The notes beneath the pieces were generated by a model. That model did not search any database, was not told the origin of the DNA, and saw only the letters and a list, made by a program, of their open reading frames with translations. A stretch of 64,000 nucleotides of DNA from Warburgia ugandensis (taxonomy: Eukaryota > Streptophyta > Magnoliopsida > Canellales > Canellaceae): contig CP141139.1 of assembly GCA_035236585.1 (NCBI GenBank), forward strand, positions 52,397,217 through 52,461,216, given 5' to 3'. The position numbers were made by a program, and so were the translations under genes. Of the stretch, positions 1 to 13,516 are shown piece by piece (position 1 is the first letter of the stretch; each line of letters begins with the position of its first letter).

Positions 1-6
1 AAAATC

Positions 7-131
<125 letters not shown>

Positions 132-174
132 TACCTAAAGTAAGAAAATGATCACAAGCAAGGTGGGGGTGTAG

Positions 175-1035
175 TCGCGTTCTCTCTCACTCTCTCTTTC
201 CTCTTCTCCCCCTTATTCTCCTTTTGCTTCTATCTCCTCTCTATCTCTCTACTAGTGTTAGGTAACACAGGTGGGGCATGCACATTCTCTTTCCTCTTCT
301 CCTTGATCTTCTTCGTCTTCTCTATTCTTTCTCTCCATACGTTGGGTAGCAGAGTTGAGGCACACACATTTGTTCTCTCTCCTCTTCTCTTGGGTTTTTA
401 TCTAAGTGAGGGAGGGTTTTTTTTTTTCATTAGGAGGGTTTGGTAGTGAGTTATATGTAGCACATGAATAGAAGACAGTTATGTGAAAACCATCCTATAT
501 TCATAAGAACATAAGACAGTCTTCTTAGAGCCATCTTATATTCTTCTAGATATAGGATGGTCATAAGAAAACTATCCTATATTCATTAGTAGGGGGGCCC
601 TACACTTCTATTCTCTCTCTCTCCTTTCCTCTTCTTCTTTTCTTGGGTTTTGATCTAGGTGAAGGTGGGTTTTTTTTTAATCTTTCGTTGAAAGGGGCTA
701 GAATATAGGATGGTTATGAGAAAACCATCTTATATTCTTCTGAATATAGGATGGTTTAGGGAAAACTGTCATATATTCATTATTAGAGGTGCTTGCACAT
801 CCTGTCTCTCTTTCCTCTTCTTCCTTATTTTTCATCTTCTTCTCTTAGGTTTTGATCGGGGTTTTTAATTTTATTTTCTTTTGGGTGGGGGGAGGCCAGG
901 GGGTTGGGGAGGAGGGCTTGAGTATCGGACGATTATGTGAAAACCATCCTATATTCATTAGCAGAGGGCCATGCATGTTCACTCTCTTTCCTCTTCTTCC
1001 TTCTTCTTCTTCTTCTCTTCAGTTTTGATTTAGTT
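175..1035. repeat. Tandem array of ~180-240 bp units with ATAGGATGG hairpins
   Basis: Degenerate units begin near 345, 584, 780 and 957, with shorter partial units near 180 and 262. Each has the order TTAG-purine box, TCTCTCTTTCCTCTTCTTC pyrimidine tract, GGTTTTGATCTAGGTG, poly-T, then a hairpin arm of the type ATAGGATGGTTATGAGAAAA followed by its complement ending CCATCCTATATTCATT. The hairpin core resembles the subterminal repeats at 4866-5260 and 62237-62580. I read the array as the 3' subterminal region of CACTA-1, expanded in tandem. The expected CACTA terminus is not visible, so it is lost or lies left of the window. Confidence 0.75.
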
Positions 1036-1059
1036 TATTTTCATCATAGAAGAAGTCCT

Positions 1060-1822
1060 TTCGGGAAGCTGATAAAATAGTCAACTATCTCATGTCATGT
1101 CCATCTTGTACATAAAATACCTATTTCGCTTGAGATGCCAAAATAAACAAATCATTTTGGTAGACGATCTTATTAAGGCCAACCAATGTCAAACCAAGAG
1201 CTCTAGTTTTGATGCTATCTTTGTTATGTTCCACCCATCGCACTTAAACATAACCATAGTTCTATAAGTATAATCTTGCTCTCATATCTTTCCTATAACA
1301 CCATGATAAGTATTGTTCACTATGATTGGGTTGTTGTCCTTTGAACTGGAAAATAAAGTAGCTTTAGCAAATAAGCTAACATTGCTACCTTGTTTTGCTC
1401 CAAGTTATCATGGTCTTTTGTGAGAAGCCAATAACAATTGATGGCATAACTAGTCTACTTTATTAATTTTTGTAGTGGATTCAAAAATACTATGACTTGG
1501 AACATCTCACCCATCTAAAATCTATGTATAATATTACTTATGACAGATGATTAATGTATACATGCATATGCAATTACAAATCAATCCTCTGAATGAAGCA
1601 TTAATTCAATGCAATGCAATTAACTACTTTTTAATGAAGCCAAGTAGTGGAGTGATAATGCTCATCTTGCAGCCACTTCCATTTCTTTGCATCTCTTTGA
1701 TACCTCTCTTTCAAGAAGTCCATGTGCTTGCTATAATGAAGGTGTGAAAATTATATATAACATGCATGCAAATAATGCATTACCTTTCAACATACATATT
1801 AAAATGTAAATTAAAGAAGCTT

Positions 1823-1898
<76 letters not shown>

Positions 1899-4430
1899 AT
1901 TAATTACTTAGTCAATGGAAGGCTGAACTTCATTGAAATTAATATTTCACATGACATAAAGGTGTGTAGGTCTTGTTCCTTAGAATTAACACTCGATACA
2001 TGACCACTAGAGAGAGATTCACTAACTTTGGGATCATTTAATCAACCTAATTATTTCTTTTTTGGGATTCCAATAGCATTCACTTCGGATAAATACTCGG
2101 TGCAAAACTCTACTACTTCTTCTACATTGTAACATTTAGCGATACCCCCCTCAAGCTGACTGTGATTTTGTAGATACTCTTTTAACACTTTTATGTACCT
2201 ACTCTTTTAAAACTTTTATGTACCTCTCAAATTGGTATATCTATCACAAATAAATAGGTCCACAAAGCCTAACCTCATCAATGAGATGCGCTATTAAGTG
2301 TACTATGATATTGAATAAGGATGGGGGGAAGATTATCTTAAGCTCACATATGGTTGTGACTAGATGCTCTTTGATTTCTTGTAATTTCAAGGTATCCACC
2401 ACCTTTTTACACAAAGCATTAAATAAGTAGTAGAATTTAGAAATAAATCCTACAACTTTATTTGCAAGCACTGAATGTATTCCTCTAGTTAGGAGTTATT
2501 GCATTAATGCATGATAATTGTCAACTTCATCTCTGAGAGTTAGAACTCTTCCATGAAGACAACGTTTCTAAATCTTGAACAGTACCCTATAAGACTGTGA
2601 TCTTTGATAGGGTTTTACACACTATTCTTCTCTCCTCTTTGCTAAGAATATAATTTGCTTTAGGCAAGTATTTCGTCAGCTTCCCCTATCTTGTGGATGC
2701 AATCTTCTCTTCAAACCCATTATCATAAGATCCATTTGAGTTGCAAGTCCATCTGCCTTTTCTTGGTATATTGAGCAAGATACTAATCAAGCTTTCATAG
2801 ACAGTTTTCTCAATGTGCATGACATCAAGCACATGTTGAACATGCATGGATTTTCAGTACCCAAGTTTAAAGAATACTGACTTCTTCTTCCAACAACTTC
2901 TAGAGTTGCTATCATATGTATGCTTAGTTGCCTTCTTGTTCCCCACGAAACATCAAGGTTCTCAACTTGTTCCAATACTTATTGTCTAGCCAACCTTTTT
3001 GGAGGTGTCATAGTCTCCAAAATATTGTTAAACTCCCTCTTCTTAAAATGATATCAACGATTTCTATTCAACCATCTTCTATGGCATAGGAATTCCATCT
3101 TCCTACCATGTTGAAGTCGTATGGCACACGTTTGGTCACTATAAATAGGACACACATTAGATCCCTTCATAGTGCATTCCACGAAATTACAATATACATG
3201 AAAGTTGTTTATTGTCCATAGTATTATAGCCTTAAGGGTGAATGTCTCTTTCTTGTATACATCATATGATTCAACCCCTAATTCCGAGAACATCTTAAGA
3301 TCATCAATCAAGGGAGGCAAGTGCAAGTCAATATCATTCCTAGGTTACTTGGGACCCAATATTAATATAGTTAACATCATGAAATTCCTCCTCATGCATC
3401 ACAATGGTAGCAGGTTGTAACAAATTGTTATAATAGGTCAAGAACTATAACTAATGCTTGCAAAACTGTGAGGACTGATTCCATTTGTAGAAATTAGAAG
3501 TTGTAAGTTTCGGGGTTCTTCTCCAAAATTGGGCCACATAGAGTCTATAAGCTTCCATGCTAGACTCTCTACTAGATGGTGTAAATAGTTATCACCCACT
3601 CTTTCCTCTGGATGCCATACTAGTTTCTTCATTGTTTCTTCAATAAGAAACATTCTTTGAAACCTTGGAACATGTGAGAAATACCATATGATCTTTGTAA
3701 GAACATCTTTTACTTGCCAATTACTTGAATTCTTCTTTGGCTTCCATCTTGAATTTCCATAAGTAGGGCATGTAGTTTTGTCTTTATGCTCCTTCTTATA
3801 TAAGATGCATTCACTAGGATAGGCACGCAATTTTTCATACCGCCACCCTAGTGCAGCTAAGGTTTTCTTTGCCTACCATATCAAACTAGCTAGTTTTTCT
3901 CCTTTAGTGGCACTTTGTTGATCAATTTCAACAATTTTGTATAACCTTTATCTGAAAAACCAAAACTCAATTTTACATTGTATAGTTCTACTATTGCAAA
4001 CAACTTAGTAAAATTTGTACACTTGGCGTACAATGGCTCATGAGTTTCCTCCAATGTAGTCTGGAATTGTTTAAGATCATCTTGGAAGTCATCATATGCA
4101 TCTTGAAACATTGGCGTAGCAGTACTATTCCCAACACTTTATGCAATGGCTTCATGATTATACACACATTCTGCCCTTATCGAGGGCCTATGAGGAATTT
4201 CCTCTCCATGCCACATCCAGGGGTGATAACTTTCATTAACTCCATTGAAGCAAAAATATTCTCTCAACTCACCTATAGTAACCTTTTTTAGGTTTCCACA
4301 TCTTGAGCACAAATAATATCATTTGATTACAATCACCCCCTACCTTAATTGCAAACTCTATGAACTTTTCTATTCCCTCCTCATATTCTCTTGATGATAT
4401 TTTCAAAGTCATCTAGACATATTTGTACAT
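1060..4430 (-). pseudogene. Tnp2 (TNPD) transposase pseudogene of CACTA-1
   Basis: Remnant of the large CACTA/En-Spm transposase, which in intact elements binds terminal sequences and cuts the ends. The start codon at 4430-4428 aligns with the one at 63026 in CACTA-3. A TAG replaces the usual Trp codon shortly after it. In minus-strand order I see: the transposase-associated N-terminus (SREYEEGIEKFIEF, then YHPWMWHGEE near 4235); Tnp2 blocks at 4111-3890, 3830-3438 (KEHKDKTTCPTYG, WYFSHVPRFQRMF, NFGEEPRNLQL), 3326-3054 (ETFTLKAIILWTIN, HGRKMEFLCHRRWL) and about 2990-2700; a DUF4218-like block at 2471-2060 (FPPSLFNIIVHLIAHL, then VVEFCTEYLSEVNAIGIPKK); and a DUF4216-like block at 1450-1060 (LTKDHDNLEQN). 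Stops and frameshifts interrupt it throughout, and a GA microsatellite lies in a probable intron. Domain order and length match a near-full-length but dead gene. Confidence 0.88.
1824..1897. repeat. (AG)37 microsatellite
   Basis: A perfect AG run of 74 bases inside CACTA-1, between the DUF4218-like and DUF4216-like parts of the Tnp2 pseudogene, so probably in a former intron. It is on the same strand as the GA run at 9-129. Confidence 0.97.
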
Positions 4431-4865
4431 TTCGTCAAAAAGTTGAAGTTCCAAATCATGTAAAAACTTTCTACACATAAAAGATTAATAACAATGGGTT
4501 AAGAATTTAACCATACACTTGGTGTGCAAAGAAAATGCATATACAATTAGAAAAAACATATATATTAGAGGACATTACCATTCAACTCTAGGTTTGGGAC
4601 AAGAAACAATGATGCGAAAACATGACTGATCCATATACATGAATGATCCACACATAGCAAGGGAAAACTTTAGAAATGGAATTTTATACCCACAAACATC
4701 AAATAAATTAATCATATGACAAAAACATGAAATAATACATACACAAATCAATATCAATTGAGAAAATACAAGTTCGGGACCAAATATATATAATTCCAAC
4801 TCAATCTATGAGTTTTTAGTCAAAGTAGTCAAGTGTACAAAACTACAAGTTGAACTTCATAGTAT

Positions 4866-5273
4866 TTTAAAAAGAAGATTTAAAGGATATTTTCGAAAAC
4901 CGTCTTATAAAGTTTGAATCTATCTTATAATACTTAACTTTAAAAGGTAGTTTCTTGAAAACCATCTTATATACTCTCATTTTATAAGATAGTTTAAGAA
5001 ACCATCTTAAACACCTTGTAAAATATAAGATAATTTTTGAAACTTATATAATCATACTTTATAAGGTGGTTTTTAAAATTGTTTATAAGACAATTTTCAG
5101 AAACCATCCTATATAATTTTTTCTTGTAAGATAGTTTTGACAAAACCATCTTATAAAATGAGACTTTAAAAGATGATTTTCCAGAATCATCTTGTATTTT
5201 TTTTTTTTTTAAAGAAGATTGTATTTAAACCTTCTTTTATTTGCCATCTTATAAACCCTCCATTTTACTAGTG
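4866..5273 (-). mobile_element. 5' terminus and subterminal repeats of CACTA-1
   Basis: The reverse complement begins at 5273 with CACTAGTAAAATGGAGGG, a typical CACTA terminal inverted repeat. About 400 bases of alternating CCATCTTAT and ATAAGATGG words follow, separated by short spacers; these are subterminal transposase-binding repeats. The terminus lies 843 bases from the Tnp2 start codon. CACTA-3 has 809 bases between the same points, so the two belong to one family. A 3-bp duplication cannot be tested because the other end is missing. Confidence 0.85.
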
Positions 5274-7130
5274 AAGGTCCTAGTGGGATGTCTCTCTCAA
5301 AAGTGTCAATGAATGGCTTAGTATTCATTTAAAGCATTCTTGCCATCCATGGATCTGTCTATATTAGAATCAAATTTAAAAGAACTACGATAGGCCTTGA
5401 ATGGATAATTACTAGAGGACAGTAGGGATAGTTCAAGATTATCTATCTCATAAGGATCTTCTGATGATATTTCCAATCCTATATAGTTATTTTTGGGCTT
5501 CTCATTATCCTCAATTTGTTCAGTTCCTTAGCCCTTTCTATGAAGTCAGTAGTTATTTGACCCTTTCAAAATTGCATCTATGCACTAAATTGTTTAGTCA
5601 CTTCTTGGAATTCTAGTGTATTAAGAATATACAAAAGAAGGATCTCTTCTAATGGTTGTTCCGTCTAGTGTGGAAGAAGTAGCTCGTATGGCTTATATTG
5701 CTATGGCATTGGGGTGCCAGGAAAAGGTTGAGCAGGGTGGAACCATGATGGTCCTCCCTAATAATTTTGAGACCAAAATTGTTTGAAATGACTAACCCAC
5801 CCAGGATAGTCAGTCTTAACATAATAATAATTGCTAGGATCTATGAATGCATTGGGTGCACTCACTTGCTCTTGATAATATGCATTGTTGGTAGAGCTTG
5901 ACAGCCATGGAGTGGTGGTATTTGTTAGGCTAGAATAGGTACAGTAATCGTCATACTAAGACTGCTTAGATGATTTGCTAGCCTATCTAAAAGCATTTAA
6001 CCTATTTACTTCTCCATCCATTCTATCGGCCAATCTATCTAATGCATTGTACAAATCAGGGTTATCCCCTATCTCTGTCTCATACATTTCCTATAGCTAA
6101 GGGTCGGGGAGTGAAATAGTATGATAGTGGTTTTTTATCCCCTACTTTGTGGGACATTATTCGATAAGGTTAATATGATTGGCTTGATTGCTTTATCGCT
6201 TGCCTTGTGGTCCATTTGATCTTAAGAGTTTAAGAGTGTGGGATCTAGATTTTCATATCGACAGCTAGGTCTACATTAGAAAATAGTGTAGTTGGCTCTT
6301 CTTTATATACAATAAAGAAGCTAAAATGTTTGATTTTTCTTTATTTTCTTTGGGGGAGTGAATTTTAGGTTATTTCAAACATAGATAGCTTCTCTATTCC
6401 AAAATTGTCTTACTACTTATCAGTTAGATCCTAATCTAAACCAACCACTTCACACCCTCCTCAATCATCCATAGGTGATCTGAGTCATGAAATGTACTGG
6501 CAAAGCTAGTCATTTATATAAAAGTGCAATTGATTAGTTATGGAGCCACTGGGCAATATGTTGCATACTTTCAAGAGGCTTGGGTTGCATGAAGTGATGG
6601 TTAACCTAGGTGGGCCAAGGGATTGTGATGAAATCCACCCTTGATCTTGTTGGGGTGATTTACCTAATTAATTATTTAAGCACATGCCCATGACAGATTG
6701 ATCAACATATATTACACCTTAAAGCAATTAAATGTGCCATAATTATGTAGGAAAAAGTAGTAAACTAATGCAACTACCTATATGAGATCTAACAAGGGGT
6801 TAGGGCCTCAACAGACTGGACACTATAACCTTGATAGCCTATGTCCTTGGGTGATAGCAGAGCCTAGGCTATCAGTGTTAAATAGTTGCTAACTAATGCA
6901 AGGTCCTAAGTGTAATGCAAAAGTAATATAATGGAACAAGACTATATAGATTAATCTATCAAGCAAATAATGTAAACTAAATTATATGCAAGTCATAATA
7001 TAGGAAATGAAAAGAGATTAGAAAAGCTTACAATGGGGTCTTGTAAAATATCTTCTCATAGAAGGGTGGGATGCCACCTCCCCTTCAAATTTAGGATGAT
7101 CCACCCTTGACTTCTATTAGTGCAACCCCT
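5274..7130 (-). mobile_element. Athila-like retrotransposon remnant (leader and gag C-terminal part)
   Basis: The reverse complement of 6500-7110 is clearly related to the leader of the second Athila-like element at 58630-59030. Shared stretches include ATCAAGGGTGGATTTCATCA, the TGCATTAGTTTA...CTTTAAGGTG stretch, and an AAGGGTGGA...CCACCCTT...ATGAGA block. Nearer 5274 the minus strand encodes gag-like pieces: DLYNALDRLADRMDGEVNRL (about 6079-6010), YPGWVSHFKQFW (about 5815-5780) and TEQPLEEILLLYI (about 5670-5630). It lacks the central gag block seen in the other copy. CACTA-1 begins at 5273 and so interrupts it. No primer binding site or LTR was found for this copy. Confidence 0.62.
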
Positions 7131-9186
7131 TTAATTTGAATAAATTGTGTTTAATTTTTTTTTTATAGAAAGTCCTTACTATAATTCACTCAAAAATAAA
7201 AATTTATAAACAATCCTAATTTCTCCTCCCATTTCACTCCAACTTCTTGTAAAAGTAAATATAAAAGTGAGAACCCAAAAATTCACATGAATAATAAAAA
7301 TAAAGTACAAAATACAACTAAAATGAATGCAACCCCTAAAATCTATGGCTAGTGGTAGAGTAATTAACCTAGATTTTAGTAAAAAATCTATTGCTAGTCC
7401 TTTTTTAACAACTCTAAAACTTGATGTGTTTCAAAAATAACTACATGTGCAGGGTCCACTATAGCATAGGTACATCATATACAGGTTCATCCAAAGAGAC
7501 TTTATATTTAACTAATTTTAATTAAATTTAGTTTAACTACTTTAACCCAGCCAATAAATTAATAAACTAAAAATGCTTAAAATCACAGAAACACATAAAA
7601 ATGCTAGACATCAACCTAAGCCTATAATATCCAATATATTAGAAATGGAATACTCTTAGGACTAAGTTATCTAGGTTATTTTTACTCAGATAATTAGAAG
7701 AACGATGTTTTTATTACACAAAAAATATTTCTTTTAAAGCTCCCTTTATATATTTTCTTTATACTAATTTCTTAGCATGACACTATTTGTATTCAAAGTA
7801 TAACCTATCTTCTTAGGGAAAATATTCTTGTATACCACTCTCTTTTCACTATATTAGTATCCATCTTTATTGAGAAGTCACTAAGCATATAAATCAAGAG
7901 TGTTAAAATTCTAATATTAATATTACAACACTTTTTTAACCTAGATTCACCTAATCATAAAAATATCTATTCTAACATACTTATCATTCTAATGCCTAGG
8001 TGAACCAATTAACAAGCAAGCATAAATAAAACTAAACCACATCCAACACGAACAAAAGCATCGATAATGTAAGCATAAAATAAAGAACTTACTAATAATG
8101 AAAAGAAAATAGAACTTCTACTGCTTTAAATTTAAAGGATTATAAGAATTCAAATATAAAAAATAAACAAAGTAAAAATTAAAAGAAACTAAACTTCCCA
8201 ATGGAATGATAGAGATATCACTAACTTTCTCACCATGTTACTCAACAAGAGTGTCATTGAATGTGCTCTAACCCACGCTACTACATGCTTCCACCATCTA
8301 TACAATACCTTATACTTGTTGTGTAACTCAACAAATACATAAAATACCATCAAATAGTCACAATTCGAGGAAAGCATCATTCACCGACCCACCATGTATC
8401 TCACTTTACATACCTCTCTCTATTCTCAACCTACTATTACACATACAACCCACTACAACATCTTTATGAAGAAGCTACTTATAAATGACAAACAAGTAAG
8501 TAACTCTCTCTTAATTTTTGTCTTCAACCATCACCTCACTTCCCTCTTACGACATTCCTTGTATTCAACATTTTTTTTTTTCTTCTTTAAGCTGCTTCAT
8601 GAGGACAAAACAAGTAAGCACATCCTTGTCTTTTCTTCTTTATTGGGTTAGATAGTATAATGACTTATGACTTGTGCTCCCACAAGAATGCCTAAGAAAG
8701 CACCTCTCTTTCTTGTTCTTCTTATGCATAATCCTTGACTCCTACTTGTAGCTACCCTTTTTGCAACACATTAGATAGGTTGAGCTACTTAAAAAAGGCA
8801 AACATTAGCAGCCCCCTTAGAATCCCCCATTGTATCCCACCTAGTAAAAGACATTAAAATTCTAGCTTGCTTTGCTCAGATTTCAATGCACCTCCTCCAA
8901 GCAAGCACCTCCTTTGTTTTTTAAGTGTAAGACTCCTCATCACCTCGTCCTCCTTCCCCCAATTGATGTTCACATGTGAACATAAGGGGGGGTTGGGATT
9001 TGTGATTTTCATTGAATGCTAAATGAAGAAATCGTTTTATGCATTGAGAGGTAGAGGTTTCCTTAAGCAAACTCCCTCCTATCTTCTTATTATCTCTAAT
9101 TCCTCAATTATGGTCTTATCCTATCTCCTTATCTCACCTTCCTTCCCTTGGATCATGTTTTAGACCTAGAATGGGCGGTATAGATA
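7131..9186. other. Unassigned AT-rich stretch
   Basis: About 2 kb of AT-rich sequence with no convincing coding region and only short open frames that match nothing I know. It may include the 5' end of the Athila-like element to its left, but the expected primer binding site (complement of TTTTTGGCGCC) is not there. The only local structure I see is the 16-bp perfect palindrome TGTTCACATGTGAACA at 8967-8982. Confidence 0.6.
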
Positions 9187-9599
9187 TGTAACATCCCAAA
9201 AATTTTAATTCATTTTTGTAAAAAGAATAAATAAAAAAGGGAGAAATGAGGAGTTCAATTTACAAGATTAAATTTTTTTACGGATAATTAATGAAAGACA
9301 AAGAATTGGCCATTGAAATATCAATATTAGTAATCTACTCACATAACGAGTCCAATGACATTAAGTATGTCAAAATCAGAGTTCGAACAAAAATTTTGTA
9401 ATTATTTTAATTAAATTGTTTACTTTAAATTAATTAGTAATTAAAGTGATGGAATTAAATGCAAGTGGGACCTACATGAACCAATCATGAGTACCCTTGT
9501 CAGCCATAAATGTAAAAATGAGTTCAAATGAAATTAAGGGTAGTAATTATTTGCATTTATGGTGGGAAATTATTATTGAAAAAAAATTAAAATCAACAT

Positions 9600-10140
9600 T
9601 TAAAGTTTATTTCCTAGACTCCCACACCCACAGCCTCTTCCCCTCTTGAGCTCTGCCTAGGCAGCTCATTGGCTAACAATGCCATACCAAAAGGTAGGCT
9701 AGACACATCAATTGATGCGTTGAGCCCCAACCGCACAACCAGCCTTGCCACCATGAAACCACCCACCTCTCCTCCCTTCCTCCTCCAATTCCCCCTTTGT
9801 TTTCGTCTCTGGCACCCTCATCCACCATTGGCACTGGCTCTATCTCACTCTTCCTGCTTGACTTCGGTCATCGCTGGTCGGCTCGCTTAACGTGAGGCCA
9901 CAAGGAACACCAGGCTGCACCTCCCCATCATTCTTGATGACGCTTCCACTGTTGGTGTCCACACAACGTCCGTGCGCCTCTCTCTTCTCTGGCACGTGCA
10001 AACATTGCATGTGTCATTCATCGAACACATGGGGAGCAAGTGCGTCCTAGTGTCTGTGACACCTCCATATGCGTCTTGGTGACCATGACACACTCAGGTG
10101 TGTCTTGAACACGCGTCACAGACACGATGCATCTTGGTGA
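9600..10140. other. GC-rich segment within the LTR at 9187-12712
   Basis: A local rise in GC in an AT-rich background, with many ACAC, TGTGTC and GACAC words. It ends about 70 bases upstream of the TATA box at 10213, so it sits in the presumed U3. Short open frames here match nothing and are probably fortuitous. Confidence 0.5.
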
Positions 10141-10212
10141 CATCATTTCATCCTATTTTTGATCCAGACCATTTAAACTTATATAAAATAGTAAATTTAC
10201 AATTTAGAAGGC

Positions 10213-10219
10213 TATATAA
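10213..10219 (+). promoter_or_regulatory. TATA box of LTR 9187-12712
   Basis: TATATAA in the context GGCTATATAAGCCC, about 1.03 kb into the LTR. The related LTR C has AATATAA at the equivalent place (33912-33918), a decayed form. Confidence 0.5.
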
Positions 10220-12712
10220 GCCCAAATTTTGGTCGGAGACACCCATTGAAGTCATCGTGATGATGCAAATCTATTTTGTAATAAAATTTATGATCTGACT
10301 CCACCTTAACTAGATCAAAACATCATAGATCCTTGGATAACCTAGATTGATGGATTTGATTGTTGGATTATCTAAATAAATTGAGACTTTAGATCAAAAC
10401 CATCTAACAAAATATAAACTATAGATTTGACCAATTGGGGACCAATATGATCGTTAGATCAATAGATTAACTATTAATACACTTGTGAATATTATCAAAC
10501 ACTAAAATTTTAACGGATTGGGACATATGAGACCCAAATTAAATGATTAAGATACCCAAGGCAGACATGAGAGTGATCTAATGGCAGGATCATCTTAGAA
10601 ACCTTGGATTGACTAAAATTAGACCTTGTACATGTTAAATCTATTGATCAAAAGTATACAAACCTTCATAACTGACTAAATTAATCATTTAACAAGGTAG
10701 ATGAAATGATCTAATAGTTAGATTCTCTTAGCAAATCGAAATTCATAAATATGGACTGTAGGATAAGATAAGAAATATAGATCAGACCGATTAGAGTAGG
10801 AAATGATTGTCAAATCTGAATAAGAACTAGTGAGAGGTAATTCAGCTATAGAAAACTTAGAAAATACATGCGATCAAGTTAGATCAAACTTCAAAATGGA
10901 TAATTAAACTAATCTAATGATGGATTATTTTGATTGTCTTAGCTTGAGAAATTGAAATATAGGATGATCTGGAACCATTGATCTGACCATCGGATCAATA
11001 GATCAAACATTGAAATATGAAATGGACTATACCATAGGATAAGATCAATAGAAGTTGAGAATAGATGGATGATCTGGACTATTGATATTTAATCAACGAT
11101 CAAGATCTGAAGATATTACCAAAATAAAGATATATTTGTGATTAGAGATCTATAAAGATAAGGTCATCATGTTTAAAGATATCAAAGACTAAATGAGTTA
11201 TGGATGGGGATTTGTGATATGGAAATGACATTATATGCATGTATGACTTGACAGATATGCCAATTGATACGACATTGAGACTATTGGATGTTCTAAGGAT
11301 TTGGATAATCCATATTCAAGAGAGGTGGAATTTAAGATGCTAATTTTTAGAAATTACAGGATTTGTTGATATACTTATAACGTGATTTTCATAATTTGCA
11401 TGGGATTTGACTCGCATGAATTATTTATAAAATGCAATTATTATGTAATATTATACATGCAGTATTAATGACATAATTTATGAAATAAAAAGACTGTAAT
11501 ACTATATATGAAAATTTATCATATTGTGATTTTGAGGATTGAAAATGCATGTCATTTGTTTAAAATGCATGATTTAAGAATGCATTGCACATTTTATATT
11601 CTCTTTGTTTGATTTGGCAACCAGGTGTCCTTGGTTATGGGGAGCAGCAATTGATAGGCCTGGTAATTGGTTATCATTGCAGCATAGCAGTCCTTTGTTT
11701 ACTTTGCCAGTTGTTGCAAGCACGACTAAGCGATAACATGGGTGCTTAACTTTCTTTGGAGATCTAGGTGCTATGGTCATGACTGAGTGATAATGTCGTG
11801 ATTATGTGGCATGGGCTTATGACCATTATGTATACCCAGTATTGACTAAATGATTGTGGGACCCATATAGCTAGGGTTGTGACCACTAATGACTATATTC
11901 ACCAGTTTAACATTGTTTAAATCATTTGAAAAATTAGTATCTTTATTCATGTTTAGGACTGTGATTTGTGCATGATGTTGCGTTGTTGGATCTACTTATG
12001 ATGTTTACATCTATTTATAAAGTTTACTTGAGACCTTGATTATGATTTGAACATGATATTTTGCTATCGAATTTATTCATGATATTTATATGAAATGCTT
12101 TGAAATTTGATATTTTAAAGTTTTAGATTATCTTAAATTCAATCATGCAAATGATTGATTATTGATGCAAAATGTTTTGGTGCATTGAAATAATTATTAC
12201 ATTATGAAAGCAAATATTTTACTTCAGTTTTTGTAAGCATCTTATTTCCCTACCAAACATGGCTTGTTGAGGTATTGCATTAATATTCCAATGCCTCAAA
12301 TATTGAGCGATAGACTGAACTAGTGAGGAATTAGATGAGTAGCTAACCAAGCATTGTCGTTTGAGGGTATGTTTTAATTTTACTTGGCCTTTACATGTTC
12401 ATTTGTAGTATTTGGACTTGATTTGTAATGATGCAGGGACTATGGCTGTCAACTGGATGAGTCCTAAAGAAGTAAACTTGTTTTTAAAAGGTTTACTTGA
12501 AAAATGAAAAATGCATTTGAGTTTTCAAAATGTAAATATCAAACTAAATCATAAATAGTGTAATAGTGAGTTGATTGTTGACACTTGAGATTTTAATATG
12601 AATTTTGTTGAAATGTTTTTCCTTATTTTTCTTTGAAACTATTTTTCAAACTTGGGTCTGCATCTTTTGAAAAAATTTGTGAAAAAGTATTTGAAAAACC
12701 TAGGTAGTCACA

Positions 12713-13083
12713 AGTTCTCTTTGAAATCTCTCACCAATAAGATAGTTTAATGTCTCATTTGTTCTTATCCATCGAATGGTCATGCCCTAAGGTGAATGGC
12801 TAGGATTCCATTGATATTTTCTTATCCAAATTGATTTCCCTCCTTTATTTCTCTTTAGCCCATCATTTTTATCTCTACACAATCACATTCAAGAGAAGAA
12901 CATGTTTTGTCCTAAGGGGAACACGTTTTCTCCTCCTTGAAAAATGGTGGGCAACCACCAAAATTTTCGCCACCAATCAATAGCTCAATGTTCTCTCTCA
13001 TGCATGGCTATTTCCCATTGGTCAATTCTAACTCAAATGTCTTCTTATTAGTTGCTTTAGGATGGTCTTGGTTGTGAAATTAT
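12713..13083. other. Unassigned spacer left of solo LTR
   Basis: A 371-base stretch between two LTRs. It appears to be the left half of the sequence into which the solo LTR at 13084 inserted; the right half would be 15530-16161. I recognise no domain or RNA in it. Confidence 0.5.
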
Positions 13084-13509
13084 TGTAATGACTCTAATTT
13101 TGTAACATTACAATCCCAAGTTAGCAATGAAAAGTTCACTTTTTAGAAATAAGGGTATTTTGGTCATTTCACTATTCACCTTGACTGAACCCAGAAATTT
13201 GGTCCTGAAAATGTACCATTAGGTGCGTCTTAGAAAAAGGAATCCAAGAAGACCAAAATCACCCAAAACGGAGTTAAAATGAGCAAGTTATGGCCCTTTG
13301 AAGTTCAGGGGCAAAAATGTAATTTTTATTAAAAACGGATTTAGCCTGCAAAACATAGGGGCCCGTTTTGATACAGGCACCCTTCATCTTCAACCTCCTA
13401 GAGGGTTTTAGAACGACAATGATTGGAGGAGAAATTACCGCCATTCTAGAGGTTTCTCCACCACCATTCAAGGGTGGTGAGAGCCCCCTCAAGAACCCTC
13501 TTATAGCTC

Positions 13510-13516
13510 TATAAAT
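13510..13516 (+). promoter_or_regulatory. TATA box of solo LTR 13084-15529
   Basis: TATAAAT in the context CTCTATAAATAGAGCTC, 426 bases from the LTR start. This is the position and form expected of an LTR promoter. Confidence 0.6.

Larger units (their letters stand above)
9187..12712 (+). mobile_element. LTR of a Ty3-gypsy element, about 3.5 kb
   Basis: Starts TGTAACATCCCAAAAATTTT and ends AAAACCTAGGTAGTCACA, the usual TG...CA form of gypsy-type LTRs in this window. A TATATAA box lies at 10213-10219 within AGAAGGCTATATAAGCCC. Stretches around 10040-10290 and 10980-11220 are related to 33790-33980 and 34590-34860 of LTR C, so it is of the same superfamily. The flanking five bases (AGATA left, AGTTC right) do not match. 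It may therefore be a recombination product of two elements, or one boundary may be misplaced. It contains no coding region. Confidence 0.55.

Noticed and set aside
9187..12712. Clean solo LTR with target duplication
   Set aside because: The five flanking bases (AGATA and AGTTC) do not match, so it is listed only as an LTR and not as a proven solo LTR.
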